Source of the DNA: JAVJRN01 sp040218415
GTDB taxonomy: Bacteria; Bacteroidota; Bacteroidia; Cytophagales; Cyclobacteriaceae
Length of the DNA stretch: 64,000 bases
Assembly (NCBI GenBank): GCA_040218415.1
Contig: JAVJRN010000021.1
Coordinates: 62,001-126,000, forward strand
Direction of reading: 5' to 3'
This document shows, one piece after another, positions 1-9,516 of this stretch (positions are counted from its first letter, which is position 1; every line of letters starts with the position of its first letter). A program made the position numbers and the translations under genes. The notes below the pieces were generated by a model. The model saw only the letters and a program-made list of their open reading frames with translations. It searched no databases and was not told where the DNA came from.

Positions 1-109
1 TTCCATTTTTCTGAGTCACTGTTCCCGTGAACGTCTGTCCTTTCGCTTGACAGAATGACAAGACGATGATACACAAGGCAAGCACCCAATTACAAATTAC
101 ATTTTTCAA
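1..109 (-). CDS. secreted protein, 5' end only (runs off the left edge)
   Basis: On the minus strand a frame opens with TTG at 109 and runs off the window edge after 36 codons. It begins LKNVICNWVLALCIIVLSFC, a short positive n-region and a hydrophobic core, followed by QAKGQTFTGTVTQKNG. A signal peptide followed by TFTGTV.. resembles the carboxypeptidase-regulatory-like plug seen at the N-terminus of Bacteroidota TonB-dependent receptors and secreted proteins. That identification is only a guess because almost all of the protein lies outside the window. An AAGG precedes the TTG by a few bases. No in-frame ATG is close by. Confidence 0.5.
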   Translation of the reverse strand, partial: MKNVICNWVLALCIIVLSFCQAKGQTFTGTVTQKNG

Positions 110-717
110 AATTGACCTTTTAAATTGTACATGATCTACTTTGGAGAATACTTCTCAGGATTATTAATTGTGTCATTCTCCCGTCGATTTTAGGTGATTG
201 GTATCTGGCACTAGGTGAAAATTACAAAACCATTGAATTTTATTCATTTTCAGGTGACCTTTTGCTTGCGAAAAGTCTCATTTCAACTTGTTCTCAACAT
301 TCCAAAATGATACTAAGTAGCCACCGTATTCAGACATAAGTCTCCCATGCTCCCTCCCTTTTCATTTAAACTTTGAATGATTACACGAAAAGAGTTTCAC
401 TTTTTGAATTATATGAACACAGGGACTGTTAAGCTTATTCAATGAAAGAAATATCGTAAAAAGGTGGATTGCTTTCATTGTTTAGCAACCTTCACGAAAC
501 ATTTTTAAACCATCAATTCTCATACACTGGGTGTGTGAAAAACGCTTGCTTGGAGATAGCAACAAATTTTTTGCTCCCTTTTAAATACGAAATAGTCGTC
601 GACAGGTGGGATATATTTCATTATTTCCCCCATAGATTGTACCTTAGATTAGCTTAAGTTGCATAGGCTTACAATGAGATTTTACGTCTTTAAGCAAGTG
701 ACAAACAAAAAACCAAA
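110..717. other. 608-bp intergenic region, no gene seen
   Basis: This is A+T-rich, divergent intergenic DNA between the leftward secreted-protein gene and the rightward NYN gene, so it should hold both promoters. The only open frame (469-657, 62 codons) opens with TTG and has no recognisable motif or family look. It is left out as a chance frame. No hairpin terminator, repeat or riboswitch-like structure was recognised. Confidence 0.5.
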
Positions 718-1473
718 ATGAATACAAACTCGAATATGGCCGTTTTAATAGATGGCGATAATATACCCTCCGCACACGTAAAAGAAATGATGGAGGAAGT
801 AGCCAAATATGGCAATCCCACCATCAAAAGAATTTATGGCGACTGGACCAGGCCAGGATTGGCCAAATGGAAAAATCTTCTCTTGGAAAATGCGATTAAC
901 CCCATTCAACAATACGGATATACCACCGGTAAAAATGCCACTGACTCGGCCATGATTATCGACGCAATGGACATTTTATATAGTGGCAAGGTCAATGGCT
1001 TTTGCCTTGTTTCAAGCGATAGCGATTTTACAAGACTCGCTACTCGACTCAGAGAAGCTGGCATGCAGGTGATTGGTATCGGCGAAAAAAAGACGCCCAA
1101 TCCTTTTATCGTAGCATGTGACCGATTCATATATATTGAAATATTGAAGAAACAAACCGAGGAAAAACCGGAACAAAAGGAAGTACCAGAACAAAGCGTA
1201 GACACTATCACCAAGAAAGAACTCGGGCTCATTGCGGCTACTATTAACGACTTATCCGATGAAGACGGCTGGGCATTCCTTGGCGATGTGGGCAGTTTAT
1301 TACAGAAAAAACAACCCAACTTTGACTCTAGAAATTATGGCTTTGAGAAGCTCACTCCTTTGATAAAGTCCACGGGACAATTTGAAATAGAACAGCGAGA
1401 AAACTCAAAAAGCAGGTACAAGTTGATCTATGTCAAAAATAAAGAAAAGCAACAATCAAAATCTAAAAAATAG
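718..1473 (+). CDS. NYN domain RNase-like protein with C-terminal OST-HTH/LOTUS domain
   Basis: A 251-residue soluble protein. Residues ~8-145 form a NYN (LabA/DUF88, PIN-like) domain. VLIDGDNIPS supplies the first acidic cluster, ATDSAMIIDAMDIL the second, and VSSDSDFTRLATRLREAG the third. These conserved aspartates bind metal in PIN-like RNases. Residues ~165-240 (LIAATINDLSDEDGWAFLG through FEKLTPLIKSTGQFEIEQ) fit the winged-helix OST-HTH/LOTUS RNA-binding domain usual in bacterial NYN-LOTUS proteins. A Lys/Glu-rich linker (~140-160) joins them, and the C-terminus is a basic tail. Family knowledge suggests RNA cleavage or RNA silencing; the target is unknown. It stands alone, in an unlinked setting. 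Confidence 0.85.
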   Translation: MNTNSNMAVLIDGDNIPSAHVKEMMEEVAKYGNPTIKRIYGDWTRPGLAKWKNLLLENAINPIQQYGYTTGKNATDSAMIIDAMDILYSGKVNGFCLVSSDSDFTRLATRLREAGMQVIGIGEKKTPNPFIVACDRFIYIEILKKQTEEKPEQKEVPEQSVDTITKKELGLIAATINDLSDEDGWAFLGDVGSLLQKKQPNFDSRNYGFEKLTPLIKSTGQFEIEQRENSKSRYKLIYVKNKEKQQSKSKK

Positions 1474-1854
1474 AAGAGCAACCGTCTAAAATCGTGGACT
1501 TTTCAAATGCGCTCAGCAAGGGAAATCATGTTATTTCCCCTGCAATGAAGTAGTCTCCCGACACAACTTTTCTGCACATTTTATTTTCATTCATCTTGCA
1601 AACTCAGCTATAGCCGTTCGTTAATCCTGTAATGGATTTGATGATCCTTCCAAATTGACATAAGTAGACGTTGTAAATACTTTCAGGTCAATTAGTTAGT
1701 TAAAAAACAACTTATAGGATTAAAATCTACAGATCTGTCTAGCCTTATAGAAAAATAATTAAACAAGACTGAATTGATCTTACTTTAAAGGGTATTTCAT
1801 TGAATTCATGCATATACTTACATGTAAATGATACCGCCATGAGTACAGAGATAT
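1474..1854. other. 381-bp intergenic region with a small hairpin
   Basis: No gene is seen. A short perfect inverted repeat, GGGAAAT-6 nt-ATTTCCC (1520-1539), lies ~45 bp after the NYN stop. It could act as a weak terminator, but no T-run follows it. The rest is A+T-rich leader and promoter DNA for the CheB-CheR gene. Confidence 0.4.
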
Positions 1855-4836
1855 ATGAATGAGGATGTGAAGCAAGATGCCTCAATAGAAAATAAGAATA
1901 CCACAGAGGATTCTACCGCTATAAAAAAAGATTTATCGAAAGAGGCCGAGCAGTCCAACTCTGATCTGGAAGTCATCGAAAGTAAGGTGAGAACCGTTGG
2001 TATCGGTGCTTCGGCCGGAGGCATAGAATCGTTAGAAATTTTTTTCAAACATCTTTCCAGTTCAACTGGACTAGCATTTGTGGTTATTCAACATCTCGAC
2101 CCAAAGCGTAAAGGACTGATGCGGGAAGTCATTCAGCGTTTTACCGAGATGAGCGTTTTCACTGCTACTGACCTGACCAAGGTAGTATCGAATACTGTTT
2201 ACGTGATACCGCCTAACAAAAACATAGCAATATTAAATGGCACTTTGCATTTGTTTGACTTGGCCTCCAAAGAGGGTCTAAGGCTGCCGATAGACTATTT
2301 CTTCAATTCTCTGGCAAATGATAATGACAAAGACGGCATTGGAATTATTCTTTCAGGAATGGGAAGTGATGGCTCTATGGGCTTAAAGGCAATTAAAACG
2401 AGAGGCGGTTATGCCCTGGTGCAAAGTCCCTCTTCCTGCAAATATGAAAGCATGCCTCAAAGTGCCATTAAATCAGTTCCCGCTGATATTGTTGGACCAC
2501 CTGAAATACTGGCCAAAAAATTGCTGAACATCATCAGTCATGACAGGCCAAGTTCGATACTTACCACTGGACTGGCATTAGATGAAAATGCGATAGAGAA
2601 AATCATTGTTCAGATTCGTGAACAAACTGGTAATGACTTCTCTCAGTACAAAAAAAGCACCTTGCAAAGACGCGTAGAGCGTAGAATGAATATTCACCAA
2701 ATCACGAATATTAATAATTATGTCCGTTTTATCAACGAAAACCCATCGGAGGCAGAAATTCTTTTCAAAGAAATACTCATCGGGGTTACCTCTTTTTTTC
2801 GCGATCCGGATATTTGGAAAAAATTGCGCGAAAGCATCATTCCCACTCTGCTCAATCAAAATCAAGAGAAAAAAGTATTAAGAATTTGGATTCCGGGATG
2901 TTCTACTGGAGAGGAGGCTTATTCCTTTGCCATTATCCTACAAGAAGCCATTGAAGATTTAGGGCTAAAAACGCGGTTTACCATTCAAATATTTGCTACT
3001 GACCTTGACGAACAAGCGGTTTCTGTAGCCAGAAAAGCCAAATACGCCTCCTCTATAGAACAAAATGTTTCTCCGCATTTATTAAAAAAATATTTCATCA
3101 CTGAAGGCGACAGATATCGGGTAAAGGGCGAGGTTCGTCAAATGGTCATATTTGCAGTGCACAATGTGATCAAAGATCCACCATTCAGTAAACTTGACTT
3201 CCTTTCCTGTCGAAACATGTTGATCTACATGCAGTCTGGCTTACAGAAAAATCTCATGTATTTATTTCATCACAGTCTTCTTGAAAAAGGAATATTGATC
3301 CTTGGCAACTCCGAGTCTATTAACTCACTCAACGAGCTATTTATTCCCATTGATGCACAGTCCAGAATTTTTAAACGTGGGAAATTTCGTCGAAGTTCTT
3401 TAGATTTATTTGATTTGCCGAGTTCATACTATAAACCTGCAACTCACGAGAACATGAAAGCACCAGAAAAGGCAGCCGAAAACTTAGAAGTACTTACCGA
3501 TAAGTTATTGCTTAAGCAACTTTCGCCTGCTGGGGTTCTCGTTAATAGTCAAGGCGATATCCTATACTTTATTGGTAGCACAGCCAGCTATTTAGAACCA
3601 GCCGTGGGTAAGGCCAACTTGAATGTGCTCTCCATGGCTAAGGAAAATATCAATACCATTTTGCCGAGTGCTATAAGAAAAGCAAAGAAGAATTTTGACA
3701 AAGTCAATCTCCATAATGTTAAAGTTAAGCGAGATAAAACCACACAGTTAGTAGCTATCAGTGTCCAACAAATTGAAGCACCCATCTCTCTAAGAGGCAA
3801 ATTTCTTATTCTATTTAATGATGAACCTAAAACAAGAAAGAAAACTGGAACATCAGCCACGGAGGGGAACCAAAACATCGTGAAAATCTCCGAATTAGAG
3901 CAAGAGCTACTCGAGGTAAACCAAGAACTGCAAAATACGACAGAAGAAATGCAGACTTCAGAGGAAGAACTAAAATCTACCAATGAAGAGTTGCAATCCA
4001 CGAACGAAGAACTGCAATCTACCAATGAAGAGCTTACCACCTCAAAAGATGAGATGCAGAGTTTGAATGAAGAATTGCAAAAAACCAATCTACAGCTGAA
4101 GATAAAAATCGACGATGCAATAAGAGCTTCAAGCGATATGAACAATCTTCTGAATAGTGGAGAGTTAGCTACTTTATTTCTTGATAAACATTTAAAAATT
4201 CGTCATTTCACACCTTACGCAACCAAAATATTTAATCTCATTCCTACTGACATTGGAAGACCATTTACGGATATTTCCATGGGCCTGTCCTACCCAACCA
4301 TGCTTGCCGATGCGAAAGAGGTGCTTCGATCACTCATCTTCATTGAAAGGTCAGTAAAGAACTCCCAAGACGATAGTTGGTTCAAAGTGCGCATCATGCC
4401 CTACCGCACGATTGATGATAGGATTGACGGACTCGTGATTACCTTCATAAACATAACATCAAACAAACAGCTTGAGCAAAGATTGGCTGATGCAGAGCGT
4501 GTCATCAGTTTTTATACAAATAATGTTTCAAATGTGATGATCAAACTATCTCCGGAGTGGGAAATAAAGGAACTGAATGAGAAAGCCGAGGAGTATTTTA
4601 ACATCAAAAGTGCCGACTTTTTGAAAAAAGATTTTTTTGATACCTTTTGCGAAGAATCGGCTCAAGAAAAAACAAAAGTGGAAGTTGAAAAACTGCTAAA
4701 GATGGCTCTGCCAAATTCGGTACTGGCGTTTTCCACCATATCAATTTTTGATAAGCAAAAGGTAAATTGGAATGCCCTTAAAATAAACGACGAAAATGGT
4801 GTAGTTATCAATATAATGCTCACCATTGAAGATTAA
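1855..4836 (+). CDS. CheB-CheR fusion with coiled coil and PAS domains
   Basis: A 993-residue cytoplasmic protein. CheB methylesterase (~48-230) shows its catalytic triad: Ser in GIGASAGG, His in VIQHLDP and Asp in GMGSDGSMG. The CheB receiver domain is absent. CheR methyltransferase (~245-510) follows, with the N-terminal YKKSTLQRRVERRM, the SAM motif WIPGCSTGEEAYSFAI, IFATDLDEQAV and SCRNMLIYM. Residues ~680-760 are a coiled coil built of near-identical seven-residue steps (STNEELQ repeated). PAS domains fill ~765-993. The architecture matches the CheBR-PAS proteins that feed hybrid kinases rather than flagellar arrays. No MCP, CheA or CheW is in the window. GAGATAT precedes the ATG at 1855, and the upstream ATG at 1840 stops after 7 codons. 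The next gene follows at once, so it is an operon partner. Confidence 0.93.
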   Translation: MNEDVKQDASIENKNTTEDSTAIKKDLSKEAEQSNSDLEVIESKVRTVGIGASAGGIESLEIFFKHLSSSTGLAFVVIQHLDPKRKGLMREVIQRFTEMSVFTATDLTKVVSNTVYVIPPNKNIAILNGTLHLFDLASKEGLRLPIDYFFNSLANDNDKDGIGIILSGMGSDGSMGLKAIKTRGGYALVQSPSSCKYESMPQSAIKSVPADIVGPPEILAKKLLNIISHDRPSSILTTGLALDENAIEKIIVQIREQTGNDFSQYKKSTLQRRVERRMNIHQITNINNYVRFINENPSEAEILFKEILIGVTSFFRDPDIWKKLRESIIPTLLNQNQEKKVLRIWIPGCSTGEEAYSFAIILQEAIEDLGLKTRFTIQIFATDLDEQAVSVARKAKYASSIEQNVSPHLLKKYFITEGDRYRVKGEVRQMVIFAVHNVIKDPPFSKLDFLSCRNMLIYMQSGLQKNLMYLFHHSLLEKGILILGNSESINSLNELFIPIDAQSRIFKRGKFRRSSLDLFDLPSSYYKPATHENMKAPEKAAENLEVLTDKLLLKQLSPAGVLVNSQGDILYFIGSTASYLEPAVGKANLNVLSMAKENINTILPSAIRKAKKNFDKVNLHNVKVKRDKTTQLVAISVQQIEAPISLRGKFLILFNDEPKTRKKTGTSATEGNQNIVKISELEQELLEVNQELQNTTEEMQTSEEELKSTNEELQSTNEELQSTNEELTTSKDEMQSLNEELQKTNLQLKIKIDDAIRASSDMNNLLNSGELATLFLDKHLKIRHFTPYATKIFNLIPTDIGRPFTDISMGLSYPTMLADAKEVLRSLIFIERSVKNSQDDSWFKVRIMPYRTIDDRIDGLVITFINITSNKQLEQRLADAERVISFYTNNVSNVMIKLSPEWEIKELNEKAEEYFNIKSADFLKKDFFDTFCEESAQEKTKVEVEKLLKMALPNSVLAFSTISIFDKQKVNWNALKINDENGVVINIMLTIED

Positions 4837-4854
4837 TTGAACGAACGCCTTCTT

Positions 4855-6552
4855 ATGAAAAATCCAGCAACGGGAAAACTTAGAGAAAAAGCTGAAGCAC
4901 TCTACAGGTTAAAAGATTCGGAAGGATCATTTGAAAGTTTTGAAAGCGATGCAATCAAGCTGCTGCACGAACTAGAAGTTTACGAAATAGAGCTTGAGCT
5001 GAACAATGAAGAGCTCCTTCTGGCTCGCAATGAGTCAGAAGCACTCGCCAAAAAATATACCGCCCTTTATGATTTTGCACCTACAGGCTATCTCACTATC
5101 AATGACCAAGGAGTAATTGTAGAACTCAATTTTAGTGCATCCAAATTGCTTGGTAAAGAGCGCGGACTAATAGTAGGAACAGACTTGACACAATATATTA
5201 GCAGTACAGATAGTCGAAAATATAATGACTTTTTCAAGAATATTTTTAGTTCCAAAACCAAGCAAGTTTGTGAAATTCAGCTTGTAAGCGGAAAAGAAGA
5301 CATGGAGGCACATTGCTTATTGGAGGGTATTGTGAATGAGGAGGACACCAACTGCCTAATAGCCTTGGTAGATACTACCCAGCTCAAGATCAATGAAAAG
5401 GAACTTATAAAAGCGCGAAATAAGGCAGAAGAAAGTGATCAAATAAAATCTGATTTTCTCTCGAATATGAGCCATGAGATAAGAACACCCATTAATGCAA
5501 TATTGGGTTTTTCTCAGCTGCAGGGAAAAGAAGGTATTTCGAAGGAAGAACGCAAAATGTACCTTGACAGCATCAATACTTCAAGCAAAAGACTGCTACA
5601 TTTGGTCTCAGACATTCTTGATATCTCTAGAATAGAATCAGGTCAGCTTTCTTATGCTTTTAATCCATGTAATATCAACAGGCTACTTGACCACCTTCAG
5701 GCGGAATTTGAGGTGTTTAATGATAATCCCGAAATTTCCATCAAAATAAGCAAAGGTTTATCGGATGAGAAATGCGTAATTACTACCGACGAGCAGCGAC
5801 TTTTGCAGATTTTATCTAACCTGATTGAAAACGCCTTGAAATTCACAACGAAAGGCACGGTAGAGTTCGGGTATGTCGCTAAAAATGATCAGCTCCAATT
5901 CTATGTAAAGGATTCGGGCATAGGCATAAAATTCGCAGAGCAGCAGCTTATTTTCAAAAGGTTTGAGCAGGCCAAGCAAAACAACTCAAAATTATACGGT
6001 GGTACAGGTTTAGGTTTATCCATAGTTAAAGGTCTTGTAGAACTTCTCTCTGGAGAAATCTGGGTGGAATCAGAGTTCAATAACGGATCTACCTTTTATT
6101 TTACCATCGCAGACCAATCCCAGCACTTGTCAAAACCCGAAATCATGGCGCCTGTAAGCACTGACTTGGAAGGAGACCTGGCGAATAAATTAATTTTAGT
6201 CGTAGAAGATAACTACTTGAACAACCTGCTACTGAATAAGCTACTCACGCTTCCAGAGCATAATTGTCAAGTTTTGAGCGCTTACAATGGACAACAAGCC
6301 ATTGACTTGGTGCGTGAAAATTCAAATATCGATCTTATCCTGCTCGACTTGAATATGCCCGTTGTAAATGGATATGAAGCCATCAAACAAATTAGGCAAA
6401 TAAACGCAGACATTACGATAATCGCACAAACTGGCTTTGGATTGCCAGAAGATATTAAGAATATAAAACGCGCTGGATTTGATGATTATCTGATCAAGCC
6501 ACTATCGGAAGGTCAATTGATTAGCATACTGAAGCAGCATTTGTTAAAATAA
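4855..6552 (+). CDS. PAS hybrid histidine kinase with receiver domain
   Basis: A cytoplasmic hybrid kinase of 565 residues from ATG 4855; a TTG directly after the upstream stop (4837) would add six residues. The N-terminal helix (LREKAEALYRLK) and KLLHELEVYEIELELNNEELL are typical of PAS kinases partnered with CheBR proteins. A PAS domain lies at ~70-185. HisKA carries SNMSHEIRTPINAILGFS (phospho-His). HATPase_c has the N-box NLIENALKF, G1 DSGIGI, FKRFEQ and G2 GGTGLGLSIV. A C-terminal receiver (~450-565) has VVEDNYLNN, phospho-Asp in LILLDLNMP, and the Lys in LIKPLSE. There are no membrane segments. It sits immediately after the CheB-CheR gene, which suggests one signalling unit whose methyl or PAS input drives the kinase. 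Confidence 0.92.
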   Translation: MKNPATGKLREKAEALYRLKDSEGSFESFESDAIKLLHELEVYEIELELNNEELLLARNESEALAKKYTALYDFAPTGYLTINDQGVIVELNFSASKLLGKERGLIVGTDLTQYISSTDSRKYNDFFKNIFSSKTKQVCEIQLVSGKEDMEAHCLLEGIVNEEDTNCLIALVDTTQLKINEKELIKARNKAEESDQIKSDFLSNMSHEIRTPINAILGFSQLQGKEGISKEERKMYLDSINTSSKRLLHLVSDILDISRIESGQLSYAFNPCNINRLLDHLQAEFEVFNDNPEISIKISKGLSDEKCVITTDEQRLLQILSNLIENALKFTTKGTVEFGYVAKNDQLQFYVKDSGIGIKFAEQQLIFKRFEQAKQNNSKLYGGTGLGLSIVKGLVELLSGEIWVESEFNNGSTFYFTIADQSQHLSKPEIMAPVSTDLEGDLANKLILVVEDNYLNNLLLNKLLTLPEHNCQVLSAYNGQQAIDLVRENSNIDLILLDLNMPVVNGYEAIKQIRQINADITIIAQTGFGLPEDIKNIKRAGFDDYLIKPLSEGQLISILKQHLLK

Positions 6553-6569
6553 GGGCTCCCATGTTTATT

Positions 6570-6771
6570 AATCTTAAGTCCTCAAGGCCGGACAGGCCCA
6601 TACTTTCTGCCTTGATGCAGAAAGTATGCAAAGAAATCAAGGCTGTGTATAAATTTCTGAAATTCAGACTGTTCGTACAATGAATCCCAAACTCGCTTCG
6701 CTCAAACAGGGGATTCAATTTTTGATTATCATGGTCTGAATTTCTTGTCGAAATTTATCCAAGGCCGATTG
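6570..6771. repeat. REP-like element with nested hairpins
   Basis: The ~200-bp intergenic stretch carries a perfect 12-bp inverted repeat (6599-6610 / 6617-6628, loop CTTGAT). It is followed by a second, larger dyad, GAAATTCAGAC (6659-6669) with GTCTGAATTTC (6734-6744). ATAAATTTC sits outside both arms and TGAATCCC (6681-6688) / GGGATTCA (6710-6717) inside them. CAAGGC-like boxes flank the structure. From memory, similar CTTGATGCA..AAGTA / ATCAAGGC elements are repeated in Bacteroidota genomes. The 65-codon frame on the minus strand here is produced by this structure and is not a gene. Confidence 0.6.
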
Positions 6772-6968
6772 GAAACCTCTAAATCTATGTTTTTAACTCG
6801 TTTTTAAGATTTTGATATGCTCATTTAACAAGCCCAAAACGCTTTTTAGTTCAATTCAGGAATCTTTCTGCCGCTAAAAACAATTGTCCAAGAGGCTCTA
6901 CTACAACAAGGAAAACTGGCTTTTCTCAACTGTGCGTAGAAAGACTCAGTAATTCTTTTGAAATACAA

Positions 6969-8687
6969 CTAATCAACAAAAATCCGAGCTAGGCGTATCG
7001 CGTCATAATCTACTTTCCCATTGAGCGCATTATAGATCATACCTATTTTCAAATCTCCATTTTTATCAAAAAATTCCTCATTCCCCTGCGCCTTCAACTT
7101 GCTCATGGCCTTATGAACCTTTGCCAACTGATGCGCCTCTGGCTTAAACTTATCCATGTTTATACTGGAATCTTCCTTCTTTATGCGTTCCACATGCCCC
7201 ACAATAGTGTTGAGCGAAAGCGAGCGTTCAGCAGCTATCTGATCAAGAGATTTTCCTTCCTCAATCATGCTTTTTGTGATCGAAAAAGTATTTCCGGTTG
7301 GCTCCTTTTTGACGAATTTCTTTTCGCGGGTTCTATTATTGTTGATGGTTTCTTCGTCATTCGTACCACCACATCTGCGTACAAACTGCTCATAGATCAA
7401 CTTTGACTGCTCTTCGGTTTTATCAAACACACCATCTTCTGCCTCCTCGGATAGCTCCTTAAACCTTTTGTCCGCCTTGAATGCCAAATCATCCACAGCC
7501 AAGGCCGTATTATTGATACCCTTGAGGCACAGGCCATTCCAGTTTTTTAGTCGTGAAAGGGCTACATAGCCCTGCCCCGTCTCAAAAGTTTTTGCCAAAT
7601 CAATTTCCGCAGCATCAAGGGTCATTCCCTGGCTTTTGTGAATGGTAATGGCCCAAGCCAAGCGTAGCGGCACCTGCTGATAAGAGGCAAGAATATTCTC
7701 ATTTTCGTCTACCACTGTCCATTCTTCAGGCTTGGCCAGGATAGAATGACCATTGTACAGTTTCACCTTTGGCCAGTCGCCTTCTCCTTCGAAACCTTCC
7801 ACCGTTCCTATGGTACCATTGTGATAGTCTTTTTCGGGATTGTTTCTTACAAACATCACTTTTGCCCCTATTTTCAATCCAAGAGAAGGAGCGGCTAAGA
7901 CGCTATTGCGAAGATTCTCCACCATTTTAGGATTGCCTTTGCCTTGCGCTACAAAAGTATGGAGCGTTTGCTCATTTTCTGCCAAGCGCTTTTCATTCAT
8001 TGCGTCCACGTCGGCATTGTGCGTGTAGAGGCGCAGCACATCCGTTTCGGTGCTCGCCTCTTGCATTTTATCCTGAAGTAAATTGATGGTATCGTCGGAT
8101 ACGGCCTTGTTTCTGACTTCATCAAGGACAATCGCAAGTGCGTCTCTACCCTGTCGATATTGCGTGGTGAGATAGCAGACTTTGAGCTGGGCGGCTACCC
8201 ATACAGGCGCCATAAACGCAAATTTTTCACGATTTGTCATGGGCTCTCGGGAAACTGGCGGCAGCTGAAAAAAGTCTCCAGACAAAATCGTCTGCACCCC
8301 ACCAAAAGGCTGATCGCTCCTTTTGAAATGTTTTAGAATATCGCTGATGCCAGTAAGCACTTTACCCGAAAGCATCGATATCTCATCAATAATCAACACC
8401 TGTACTCCCTCCAACCGCTCGCGGGTGGTCTTATTTCGAGCAATTTTCTCCAAGTCGTCCCTTGTGATATGATCACGAATACCAATTCCCGACCAAGAAT
8501 GAATGGTTTGTCCACCGATATGTGTGGAGGCAATACCTGTGGAAGCGGTGACCGCTACCGGCACATTTCTCAATCTCAAATACTCTATATACTGATTAAT
8601 CAAGTACGTTTTACCAGTACCAGCCGAACCTGTAAGGTATACGTTGTGTCCAGATTTGAGTATTGCGAGTGCTGTTTCTTGTTCCAA
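6969..8687 (-). CDS. PIF1-like helicase (RRM3/PIF1 family) with C-terminal HTH
   Basis: A 572-residue SF1B helicase. Walker A is GSAGTGKTYLINQY (~20-33) and Walker B VLIIDEISML (~95). Further motifs are GDFFQLPPV (motif III), QYRQ, IHKSQGMTLDAAEID (motif V) and GYVALSRLKNWNGL (motif VI). The last ~100 residues (MIEEGKSLDQIAAERSLSLN.. IVGHVERI) form a helix-turn-helix/RQC-minor-like domain seen at the end of Bacteroidota PIF1 proteins. The expected role is 5'-3' unwinding of forked DNA or G-quadruplexes during replication or repair; this is inferred from the family. It is monocistronic, with hairpin-rich DNA downstream. Confidence 0.92.
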   Translation of the reverse strand: MEQETALAILKSGHNVYLTGSAGTGKTYLINQYIEYLRLRNVPVAVTASTGIASTHIGGQTIHSWSGIGIRDHITRDDLEKIARNKTTRERLEGVQVLIIDEISMLSGKVLTGISDILKHFKRSDQPFGGVQTILSGDFFQLPPVSREPMTNREKFAFMAPVWVAAQLKVCYLTTQYRQGRDALAIVLDEVRNKAVSDDTINLLQDKMQEASTETDVLRLYTHNADVDAMNEKRLAENEQTLHTFVAQGKGNPKMVENLRNSVLAAPSLGLKIGAKVMFVRNNPEKDYHNGTIGTVEGFEGEGDWPKVKLYNGHSILAKPEEWTVVDENENILASYQQVPLRLAWAITIHKSQGMTLDAAEIDLAKTFETGQGYVALSRLKNWNGLCLKGINNTALAVDDLAFKADKRFKELSEEAEDGVFDKTEEQSKLIYEQFVRRCGGTNDEETINNNRTREKKFVKKEPTGNTFSITKSMIEEGKSLDQIAAERSLSLNTIVGHVERIKKEDSSINMDKFKPEAHQLAKVHKAMSKLKAQGNEEFFDKNGDLKIGMIYNALNGKVDYDAIRLARIFVD

Positions 8688-9124
8688 AACGAATGCTTTT
8701 TATGACCTGCGGAAAATTAGTCGTTTTTAGATGGAAAGGAGCCAAATGCGTTGGAGATCGCTGCAAAAAACTGGTTAACTCAGGGCAGCAAAAACACCTT
8801 TGATGAAAAGAAATCAGGAATTAGTAGCAAATATTTTACTAGAATTCTTGAAGTAAAAATTGTGCTCGAAGAAATCTAAAAGCTCGCTAGAGATAAATTC
8901 AATGCTGCTACTCCCTCTAACAACAAATAAGACTTAAATCTTAAAATAGCGCCGCACCATGGTCAGGATGCTCCTCTTTAGAAACCAATTCAAATGGTTA
9001 ATCTTTGATAAAAAAGCCATTCGTGATAAGTTCTGAAAACCGAAACGGCTCTTATAAATATTGATAAGTCGCACGGAAATATTACTGACATAGTGAGCGA
9101 CAGTGCCGCTCCTAATATAAACCA
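8688..9124. other. 437-bp stretch upstream of the helicase, no confident gene
   Basis: This should contain the helicase promoter. A 63-codon minus-strand frame opens with GTG overlapping the stop of the next upstream small membrane gene (TAGTG at 9127-9123) and ends at 8934. Its residues (VSNISVRLINIYKSRFG.. LSRMAFLSKINHLNWFLK) look more protein-like than most chance frames. I recognise no family, and it may be a gene remnant. Confidence 0.35.
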
Positions 9125-9337
9125 CTAATGGTAGCTTCGCTCCGACATCACTTCGCGAATGAGTCGATTGTATCCACTGAAGAAAAGCATAGGAAGAAAA
9201 ATAATGGCCAAGCCCGAGCTGCCGACGATGATTAGTGTGAAGGCGACTTCAAAGTACATGAACTTTAAAAAAATGCCAACCAGCCAAGTGGAAAGAAAGA
9301 CTATGCCGATAGCGTATGTTAATCTTTTGAACAACAT
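9125..9337 (-). CDS. small membrane protein, two TM segments, unknown function
   Basis: A 70-residue frame beginning MLFKRLTYAIGIVFLSTWLV. Two hydrophobic helices (~7-27 and ~33-52) are separated by a short KFMYFE turn. The polar tail (NRLIREVMSERSYH) is basic, so both ends probably face the cytoplasm. The arrangement recalls the small two-helix GldL-like hypothetical proteins common in this phylum, but the length and missing C-terminal domain rule out GldL itself. No family is assigned. Its neighbours give no hint of function. Confidence 0.6.
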   Translation of the reverse strand: MLFKRLTYAIGIVFLSTWLVGIFLKFMYFEVAFTLIIVGSSGLAIIFLPMLFFSGYNRLIREVMSERSYH

Positions 9338-9516
9338 GATTTCAACATTTATTGGTGAAAAATAACTTCCTGTTGTTAGTAGCGCTGGCCAACAACAAAT
9401 GCCAGTAGGATCGCTTTGTACTTCGCCTAAATAACCATGGCTGGTTACTCGCTTACAATTATTTTTGCCAATTGTATTTCTTAGCTTTTAATTGTCACTC
9501 GGTGATCACGCTTTCT

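Noticed and set aside
469..657. 62-codon frame between the first two genes
   Set aside because: TTG start, no RBS, no motif; likely chance.
3588..4145. 185-codon serine-rich frame on the minus strand
   Set aside because: It is the antisense of the coiled-coil repeats of the CheB-CheR gene and has no start context.
8934..9125. 63-codon frame overlapping the small membrane gene
   Set aside because: It looks slightly protein-like, but I cannot name a family or rule out chance; kept only as a note in the intergenic entry.
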